A stretch of 16,603 bases of DNA from JAJDFU01 sp964595955 (GTDB lineage Bacteria > Bacteroidota > Bacteroidia > Chitinophagales > Saprospiraceae). Shown here one piece after another: positions 1 to 5,261 of this stretch. The translations under genes were made by a program, and so were the position numbers. The stretch lies in assembly GCA_964595955.1 (NCBI GenBank), contig CAZQSF010000089.1, positions 1 through 16,603 of the forward strand. The letters run 5' to 3'. Each line of letters opens with the position of its first letter. Position 1 is the stretch's first letter. The notes beneath the pieces are model-generated. The model saw nothing but the letters and a program-made list of their open reading frames with translations. It was not told where the DNA came from and did not search any database.

Positions 1-55
1 GCTCAGGAGAAAATTTGGCAAGAACAGCCCAAAGGGTGAAGTCCCAACAAGCTCT

Positions 56-63
56 TATTTTTG
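56..63 (+). promoter_or_regulatory. Candidate -7 box (TATTTTTG) for the OsmC-family gene
   Basis: The octamer TATTTTTG is a perfect match to the Bacteroidota -7 consensus TAnnTTTG. It would put transcription start near base 70, giving a leader of about 27 bases before the ATG at 97. No convincing -33 TTTG box lies 17-23 bases upstream, so this rests on the -7 element and its position only. Confidence 0.4.
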
Positions 64-96
64 ACCGCACACTTACTTTTACCGAACACGGACCGC

Positions 97-525
97 ATGG
101 AGATCGAGATCAAGCGCCTGAATCAGCTTTTTCACCTGGAGGCTCAGAATGTCGAAGGCAGGCGGGTTCAATCCGACGGCTCTCCTGCCATAGGCGGAGA
201 AAACCTGGGCATGCGGCCCATGGAGCTGCTGCTTTCTTCATTGGGCAGTTGCAGCGCTATGGATGTGATCCACTTTCTGAAGAAGATGCGCCAACCCCTG
301 GAAGATATCCACATTCAGGTAAGGGGCGAGCGCGATCCCGGGGAAGTGCCTTCCCTTTTTACTCACATCCACATTCACTACAAGCTATTCGGAAAACTGG
401 ACCCCCGGAAGGCCGAGCGGGCCATTCGCATGTCAACGGAGAAGTATTGCTCCGTATCGCGGCATCTGGAGAAGAGCGTTTCCATCAGTTGGGATTATTC
501 CATTCTTCCCGCCGAAGATCTCTAA
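97..525 (+). CDS. OsmC-family protein
   Basis: A 142-residue protein of the OsmC/Ohr fold. Members act as small cytoplasmic thiol peroxidases or related redox proteins on organic hydroperoxides. Two cysteines sit where the family keeps its reactive pair: C52 in the LGSCSAMDV segment at the start of the long central helix, and C118 in EKYCSVSRHLEKS. The preceding GMRPMELLLSSLGSC stretch is the usual OsmC helix lead-in, and the length is typical. I chose the ATG at 97; an in-frame TTG at 61 would add 12 residues but overlaps a candidate promoter box, and family members usually begin at the first beta strand. The next gene starts 17 bases after the stop, suggesting co-transcription. General OsmC subfamily rather than specifically Ohr or OsmC; substrate cannot be assigned from sequence. 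Confidence 0.9.
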   Translation: MEIEIKRLNQLFHLEAQNVEGRRVQSDGSPAIGGENLGMRPMELLLSSLGSCSAMDVIHFLKKMRQPLEDIHIQVRGERDPGEVPSLFTHIHIHYKLFGKLDPRKAERAIRMSTEKYCSVSRHLEKSVSISWDYSILPAEDL

Positions 526-542
526 GTACAAACCGGAGGGCC

Positions 543-878
543 ATGCTGTTGACTGTGTTGCTTTGTTGTCATCTTCTCCTGCCCGCCGGAGGCACCGTAC
601 AGCCTCCTTGCGATAAACTCCGCCCCCGGGCTGAGCAGATCGATGCCGATTACCAAAATCTTAGACAGCGCTACCGGGAGGGCGAGCTCAAAGGCCGCAA
701 ATACGAGCGCAGGCTGAAAAAACTCCGGAAAAAAGAGCAAAAAATCCACCGGCAGGCCCGGGCATGCTCTTTTACAGACAAAGTGGAATACAACTACTGG
801 TACCGGGGCCGGCTTAAATTTCCTTCGCTGATCCAACAGGAAATAGCGCGCCTGGCACGGGATAAAACCGATGAATGA
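543..878 (+). CDS. Small predicted secreted basic protein, unknown function
   Basis: A 111-residue protein that I do not recognise. Residues 1-18 are strongly hydrophobic and end in small residues (LLLPAGGT), like a signal peptide, although the N-terminus has no basic residue. The mature part is highly charged: residues about 25-75 are rich in K, R, E and Q with a coiled-coil look (RYREGELKGRKYERRLKK). A short aromatic segment, YNYWYRGRLKFPS, follows. C23 and C75 could form a disulfide outside the cytoplasm. The gene sits 17 bases after the OsmC gene. Its TGA overlaps a possible ATG (875) of the protease frame in an ATGA arrangement, which supports translation of this frame and co-transcription. 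An alternative is a chance open frame, but the signal-like start and tight spacing argue against that. Confidence 0.55.
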   Translation: MLLTVLLCCHLLLPAGGTVQPPCDKLRPRAEQIDADYQNLRQRYREGELKGRKYERRLKKLRKKEQKIHRQARACSFTDKVEYNYWYRGRLKFPSLIQQEIARLARDKTDE

Positions 879-958
879 CCCCTGCCATTCGAACGGCCTG
901 CAAACGTTCGTCCATTCTGCCGTGTTACGTATTCGCAACTATTCTTTGGAAACGTATC

Positions 959-1849
959 ATGGAGGAAAAACTGCGGGAAAGGCAGTGGCAAAACGGTTTG
1001 CGCACAACCCTTCTGATTTTGGGTATGCTGGGCCTGTTGGCCTTGCTGGGATTCACCATCAACGGCCTGCTGGGCATTATTACGGCAGCTGTTGTGGGCA
1101 TGGTGCTATTGGTTTTTGCCAACCGGCTGCCCTCCAAAACGATCATGCGCATGCAGGGCGGGCGTCCTCTGGACGCCCGGGCAGCGCCGCAGTTGCACGA
1201 TCTGGTCAGACAACTGGCAGACCGGGCCGAGCTGCCCAACCTCCCCAAACTTTATTTTGTGCTTTCACCGGCGCCCAACGCCTTTGCTACCGAAAGCAAA
1301 TCCGACCCGGCTATTGCGGTGACGCAAGGCCTGTTCCAGGTGCTCAACAACCGGCAGCTCACCGGGGTGTTGGCGCATGAGATCAGCCACATCCGAAATA
1401 ATGATCTGAGACTCAAATCCATGGCTGCTGTTATGAGCCGTATGACCCGCGCATTTTCCTTCTTCGGCAAGCTTTTGATCTTCATCAACCTTCCCCTTCT
1501 GTTCATGGGAGAAGCGGCCATCAGTTGGTGGGCCATTCTGGTGCTGTTATTGGCCCCTATGGTCAGTGGTTTGCTGTACATGGGCTTGTCTCGGACCCGG
1601 GAATACGATGCCGACCTGTCGGCTGCACGGATCACAGGCGATCCGGAGGGGCTGGCCTCCGCCCTGGAGCGCCTCGAACAGCTCAGCGGGCAATTGCTGC
1701 GTCGCCTGCTGCTGCCGAACCAACGCACGGCAGGGCCTGAGATCCTGCGTTCCCACCCCAACACTCAGGATCGCATTCGCCGCCTGCGGGAGCTCATTCC
1801 CCGTTACGAACCGCGCATCCCGATGCCCGAACGATTCTACATCGCCTGA
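959..1849 (+). CDS. M48-family (HtpX-like) membrane zinc metalloprotease
   Basis: A 296-residue integral membrane protease of the M48 family, related to HtpX, which degrades misfolded membrane proteins at the cytoplasmic membrane. Two membrane segments lie at about 15-33 and 35-54. The zinc-binding motif HEISH is at 140-144 within VLAHEISHIRNNDL. Two more hydrophobic stretches follow at about 165-210, then the third zinc ligand region with E215 in SRTREYDADLSAA. All expected catalytic features are present, and length fits HtpX (about 290). I chose the ATG at 959 because MEEKLRERQW followed by a membrane segment resembles HtpX starts. An in-frame ATG at 875 overlaps the previous stop and would add 28 unusual residues. 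It ends 4 bases before the convergent minus-strand gene. Named HtpX-like rather than HtpX because M48 subfamilies are hard to separate by eye. Confidence 0.88.
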   Translation: MEEKLRERQWQNGLRTTLLILGMLGLLALLGFTINGLLGIITAAVVGMVLLVFANRLPSKTIMRMQGGRPLDARAAPQLHDLVRQLADRAELPNLPKLYFVLSPAPNAFATESKSDPAIAVTQGLFQVLNNRQLTGVLAHEISHIRNNDLRLKSMAAVMSRMTRAFSFFGKLLIFINLPLLFMGEAAISWWAILVLLLAPMVSGLLYMGLSRTREYDADLSAARITGDPEGLASALERLEQLSGQLLRRLLLPNQRTAGPEILRSHPNTQDRIRRLRELIPRYEPRIPMPERFYIA

Positions 1850-1853
1850 ACCT

Positions 1854-3047
1854 CTATTTTTTCCAGGTCTTTTTGTAGGGCTTGAACTCCTGATGAAAGG
1901 TTTTGCGGTCCTCGCCCCCGTAAAAACTAAACCGGATCTGGTTTGAATTAAAAGTTGCCGGTGCGCTGTCGGCAACCTTTAGCGTGCAACGGGTTACCTT
2001 GTTGCCCCGGTAGACCCGACCCGGATTGTGGGCGTAATAGGATGACGCCTTTCCGTCGTTGGCCATGACCGTAGACACGAAGGCCGGCTCACCCCGGGAG
2101 CCGTCGTAGTAGTAGCGAACATCGATGACCATCATATTATCCGTCTGGTGGCTCACGTTGAAGCTCCGCACCCGGGCACAATCCTTGCACATCCCATCGC
2201 TGGATGCCTGGGCCTGAGCCGCTTCCTTGCGAAGCCGGGCAAGCCGTTGTTGCACTTCCGCCGCATAAGCCCCGTTGGGAAAGGCTTTCAAATAGGCCTC
2301 ATATGCTGCAACCGTGTTTTGTCGGCGGGCGGCTTGGTAGGCTTCTGAATCCTTTTCGCCCCTTTCCAGTTCGGCGAGTCGCTTTTTGGCTTCCTGAACA
2401 AAGCGACCATCCGGAAACGCCTTGATGAACTCGTAATACGCTGCCGGCGTATTGGCCTGGCGGGCCTTTCGAAAGGCTTCTTCCTCGGCCTTGGCCTGAT
2501 CTGCGGCCGCCTCCCCCGCGGATGATCCGGGGCTACGACTTTCCCGCTGGGGCCGCGTCCGCGGCTGGGTCGCGGCCGGCTCGCCGGGCCCCGGTTGGAG
2601 TTCCTCGACCGGCCGCTCTGCTTGCACCTCCGCCTCGGCAGGCCGACGCCCCCCTCCGCTTTGGGTCAACTGCCAAATCAGCAGACCGACCAAACCCAGT
2701 CCGATTGCCCCCAGGACAATGAACAGCGTGGTGCGGGAAGACGCCTGCGAAGCCGGTGGCGGAGGCACCGAAAAGGACTCCTGCTGGGCTGCGGGGCGGG
2801 TATCCATCTTCTGCAGGATCATGAGGAGTGCATTACTGATCTGGTTGTGCTCCAGGGTGGCATCTTCGCGATTGATCAGCCCGCGGGTCTCCCGGCTTTC
2901 CAGGGCATTGACCCGGCGCTTGAGGTCCAGCACCTCGTAATACAGTTTTTTGTCCTCGATTTTGGCCAGCAGCAGGTCGATGCAGGCCTCCGTTTTCCCT
3001 TCAGCAAAAAGCTTTTTGGCTTCTTGGATAAAACTGGGTAGCGCCAT
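1854..3047 (-). CDS. Membrane protein with EAD11-like N-terminal domain and two FP.G repeats
   Basis: A 397-residue multidomain protein. Residues 4-82 resemble effector-associated domain 11 (EAD11): an opening helix with AEGKTEACIDLLL, then DLKRRVNALESRETRGLI and a final helix with EHNQISNALLMIL. EADs are small death-fold-like adaptor domains that recruit partners carrying the same domain in bacterial conflict systems. A proline-rich linker is followed by one membrane segment at 106-128 and a low-complexity P/E/R stretch (135-185). Two helical repeats follow at about 188-229 and 233-275, each with (Q)NT.AAY..(Y/F)(I/L)KAFP.G. The C-terminal 110 residues (285-397) look beta-rich, contain C287, C290 and C354, and I do not recognise them. 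The gene starts 26 bases after the pyrophosphohydrolase stop, so the two probably share a transcript. The EAD assignment is by pattern recognition; no effector domain is present in this protein or elsewhere in the window. Confidence 0.8.
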   Translation of the reverse strand: MALPSFIQEAKKLFAEGKTEACIDLLLAKIEDKKLYYEVLDLKRRVNALESRETRGLINREDATLEHNQISNALLMILQKMDTRPAAQQESFSVPPPPASQASSRTTLFIVLGAIGLGLVGLLIWQLTQSGGGRRPAEAEVQAERPVEELQPGPGEPAATQPRTRPQRESRSPGSSAGEAAADQAKAEEEAFRKARQANTPAAYYEFIKAFPDGRFVQEAKKRLAELERGEKDSEAYQAARRQNTVAAYEAYLKAFPNGAYAAEVQQRLARLRKEAAQAQASSDGMCKDCARVRSFNVSHQTDNMMVIDVRYYYDGSRGEPAFVSTVMANDGKASSYYAHNPGRVYRGNKVTRCTLKVADSAPATFNSNQIRFSFYGGEDRKTFHQEFKPYKKTWKK

Positions 3048-3073
3048 AAGAGTGGAGTTCTTCGGTTTGGCGG

Positions 3074-3550
3074 TTATCGATCGAGCAAAGTTTTGAGATC
3101 GGCCGGCGAGTAATTTACGGATTTTAACGTTTTGTGATCCCCTTCCCGGAATACCAGCCAGTGTCCGTCCACCTCTTCGATCCGGGATGCAAAGCCCCGC
3201 TCCTGCTCGTAGTGTTGGCGGGTTGCTTCGGCCTCTTGCCGACTGCTGCAGGACTTGCTCATGTTAGAGCGCTGGACCTCGTCGAAAAGCGCTTTGAATT
3301 TCGCGCCCAGGCCGAACTCCAGCACCGCCCCGCTGAGTACGTACTGCAGGTCGCACAGGGCATCTGCGATCTCTACGATATCCCGGTCCGCGATGGCTTG
3401 TTCCAGCTCTCTGAGCTCCTCGGCGAGCAAATTGACCCGCAATTGACAGCGGTCATCTGACGGGATAACCGGCTCGGGCTGAATGGGATGCTGAAAAGTG
3501 CGATGAAATTCAGCCACCTGATTGAGCGCATCGGGCGATTCAAAAGGCAT
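3074..3550 (-). CDS. MazG-like all-alpha NTP pyrophosphohydrolase (DR2231-like)
   Basis: A 158-residue cytoplasmic protein of the all-alpha NTP pyrophosphatase superfamily (MazG, dUTPase, HisE). These enzymes cut nucleoside triphosphates to monophosphate and pyrophosphate, often to clean the nucleotide pool. The metal-binding signature ExxE...ExxD is clear: E45 and E48 in AEELREL, and E60, D63 and D67 in VEIADALCDLQYV. It is followed by FDEVQRSNMSK (89-99), typical of the DR2231-like branch. The C-terminal 55 residues end with KSVNYSPADLKTLL, which I associate with Bacteroidota members of this family. The reading frame stays open far upstream, but the ATG at 3550 gives a normal family start. 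The membrane EAD11-like gene follows after 26 bases. Substrate preference (dUTP or another nucleotide) cannot be read from the sequence. Confidence 0.85.
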   Translation of the reverse strand: MPFESPDALNQVAEFHRTFQHPIQPEPVIPSDDRCQLRVNLLAEELRELEQAIADRDIVEIADALCDLQYVLSGAVLEFGLGAKFKALFDEVQRSNMSKSCSSRQEAEATRQHYEQERGFASRIEEVDGHWLVFREGDHKTLKSVNYSPADLKTLLDR

Positions 3551-3651
3551 AGTTCCGGTTTTGGGTGAAGATAGGAAACCCTGACGTATGCCCCTTAGCT
3601 TAACCGATACCGGTCCGTTAAAACAAGGTGCTTCTATTCTTGTTTTTACCC

Positions 3652-3659
3652 TACTTTTG
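3652..3659 (+). promoter_or_regulatory. Candidate -7 box (TACTTTTG) for arginine decarboxylase
   Basis: TACTTTTG matches the Bacteroidota -7 consensus TAnnTTTG exactly. Transcription would begin near 3666, giving a leader of about 190 bases before the TTG start at 3858. I see no good -33 TTTG at the expected distance, so the assignment is tentative. Confidence 0.38.
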
Positions 3660-3680
3660 ATAGGGATTGGAGTAGTGGGC

Positions 3681-3728
3681 ATGGCAAAGCCCAGGGAATA
3701 TGCCCATAACCCGCAGGCGGAGATGTAG
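3681..3728 (+). other. Possible upstream ORF (15 codons) in the arginine decarboxylase leader
   Basis: ATG at 3681 opens a 15-codon frame (MAKPREYAHNPQAEM) closed by TAG at 3726-3728, just downstream of the candidate -7 box. It is in the same frame as the decarboxylase, and no further stop lies between this TAG and the decarboxylase TTG at 3858. It could be a leader peptide, or a chance ATG. Nothing else supports translation. Confidence 0.2.
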
Positions 3729-3857
3729 ATCTTCTGCCTTTGCCGCGAAGACCTTGCCGAGCCGGGCGGATTACGGGCCGGCCAGGAGGGTTCGCGGCGG
3801 CGCGACGGGCATCCCAAAACGAATACCACATCATCCACAACAAATACGATCCGGAAA

Positions 3858-5261
3858 TTGGCCCTAACGAACAGCTATTTCGACCTCATTGATCAAACCT
3901 TTTACTTCCCACAGGAAGGTTTCGATATCGAGAACGGCTACCTGGTTTTCAACGGCATCCCGCTCATTCACCTCATTCGAAAGTACGGCACGCCGATGAA
4001 GATCACCTACCTGCCCCGCATCGGCATACAGGTTCGAAAAGCGCGCAATCTCTTTACCCGCGCGATGAAGAGTCTGGGCTATCAGGGGCAATATTATTAC
4101 TGCTACTGCACCAAGAGCTCCCATTTCAGTTATGTAGTCAATGAGGCCGTGCGACATGGCTGTCAGATCGAGACCTCTTCGGCTTTCGACATCGACCTGA
4201 TCCGAAAGCTGTACGAACAAAAGCGGATCGACAAGGATATCATCGTGGTGTGCAATGGGTTTAAACCGGAGAACTATCTGGAACGGATCGTCGATCTGAT
4301 CAACGATGGTTTCTCCCACGTCATCCCGGTTTGCGATAACGATCACGAAATTGAGTACTACGCCGAACACGTAAAGGGAGACTGTTCCATCGGCATTCGC
4401 ATGGCTACGGAAGAAGAGCCCAACTTCGAGTTCTACACCTCCCGGCTTGGCATCCGCAGCTCCAAGGTGGTAGATTTTTACAAGGAAAAGATAGCCCCCA
4501 ATCCCAAGTTCAAGCTTCGCATGCTCCACTTTTTCGTAGATACCGGCATCAAGGACAGCCTGTACTACTGGGGCGAACTGAAAAAGGCCATCAAACTGTA
4601 TGCAGAGCTGAAGCGGCTCAGCCCGGATCTGCACGCGCTGAACATCGGAGGCGGCATGCCCATACGCAACAGCCTCGGGTTCGAGTTCGATTACAAATAC
4701 ATGGTTAAAGAGATCACCAGCCTCATCCTCAACGCCTGCGAGGAAGAGGGCATACCCGAACCCGATATCTTTACCGAGTTTGGAAAATACACCGTTGGAG
4801 AGAGCGCCGCAACCCTGTTCAGTGTGCTGGCGCAAAAGCAGCAAAACGATGCCGAGTTGTGGTACATGATCGACAACTCGCTCATGACTACCCTACCCGA
4901 CACCTGGGGCATAGGCGAGCGATTCATCCTGCTGCCCATAAACAAGTGGGGCAATGAGTACCGGCGGGTCAATATCGGCGGGCTGAGCTGCGACAATAGC
5001 GATTACTACAACAGCGAGATCCACGAAAGCCAGGTGTACCTGCCCGCCTACCCGGAAGATGATCCCGAACCCCTCTACCTGGGCTTTTTCCATACCGGTG
5101 CTTACCAGGATTCCATAAGCGGCTACGGCGGCATTAAACACTGCCTTATTCCATCGCCCAAGCACATCATCATTTACAAGGACAGCCGGGGCAATCTCGT
5201 CGATGAGCAATACCAGGCCGAACAGGACCCCGAGGCCATGCTGAAGATCCTGGGTTACTAG
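3858..5261 (+). CDS. PLP-dependent arginine decarboxylase, Bacteroidota type
   Basis: A 467-residue fold-III (alanine-racemase-like) PLP decarboxylase, of the group annotated as arginine decarboxylase in Bacteroidota. It would convert arginine to agmatine plus CO2 in the first step of polyamine synthesis. The probable PLP lysine is K86 in YYYCYCTKSSHF, with the cofactor-phosphate glycine loop LNIGGGMP at 261-268. Other family blocks are FYTSRLGIR (192-200), the TEFGKYTVGES block (306-316), and the C-terminal GFFHTGAYQ and GYGGIKHC segments. The start must be non-ATG: no in-frame ATG or GTG occurs between the upstream stop (3726) and the TTG at 3858, and TTG places the family-typical NSYFDLIDQTFYFPQ at the N-terminus. 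Its TAG shares the palindrome CTAG with the stop of the convergent phosphorylase gene. Related decarboxylases with other substrates (ornithine, carboxynorspermidine) are less likely given the N-terminal signature. Confidence 0.88.
   Translation: MALTNSYFDLIDQTFYFPQEGFDIENGYLVFNGIPLIHLIRKYGTPMKITYLPRIGIQVRKARNLFTRAMKSLGYQGQYYYCYCTKSSHFSYVVNEAVRHGCQIETSSAFDIDLIRKLYEQKRIDKDIIVVCNGFKPENYLERIVDLINDGFSHVIPVCDNDHEIEYYAEHVKGDCSIGIRMATEEEPNFEFYTSRLGIRSSKVVDFYKEKIAPNPKFKLRMLHFFVDTGIKDSLYYWGELKKAIKLYAELKRLSPDLHALNIGGGMPIRNSLGFEFDYKYMVKEITSLILNACEEEGIPEPDIFTEFGKYTVGESAATLFSVLAQKQQNDAELWYMIDNSLMTTLPDTWGIGERFILLPINKWGNEYRRVNIGGLSCDNSDYYNSEIHESQVYLPAYPEDDPEPLYLGFFHTGAYQDSISGYGGIKHCLIPSPKHIIIYKDSRGNLVDEQYQAEQDPEAMLKILGY

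Larger units (their letters stand above)
3551..3857. other. Divergent intergenic region between the pyrophosphohydrolase and arginine decarboxylase genes
   Basis: This 307-base gap holds a candidate plus-strand -7 box (3652-3659) and a 15-codon upstream ORF (3681-3728), both listed separately. The minus strand must carry the promoter of the pyrophosphohydrolase gene, but I see no clear TAnnTTTG element there; TATCTTCA (reverse complement of 3567-3574) is only a partial match. The stretch 3760-3800 is GC-rich and could fold. Open frames spanning the gap on either strand lack a plausible start and look like by-products of base composition. Confidence 0.5.

Noticed and set aside
15..542. Long plus-strand frame overlapping the OsmC gene from base 15.
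   Set aside because: The part before 543 is out of frame with the clear OsmC protein and looks like shadow sequence; only the 3' part from ATG 543 has a signal-like start.
3864..4844. A 326-codon open frame antisense to arginine decarboxylase.
   Set aside because: Shadow of a well-supported gene; its composition follows the reverse complement of the decarboxylase codons.
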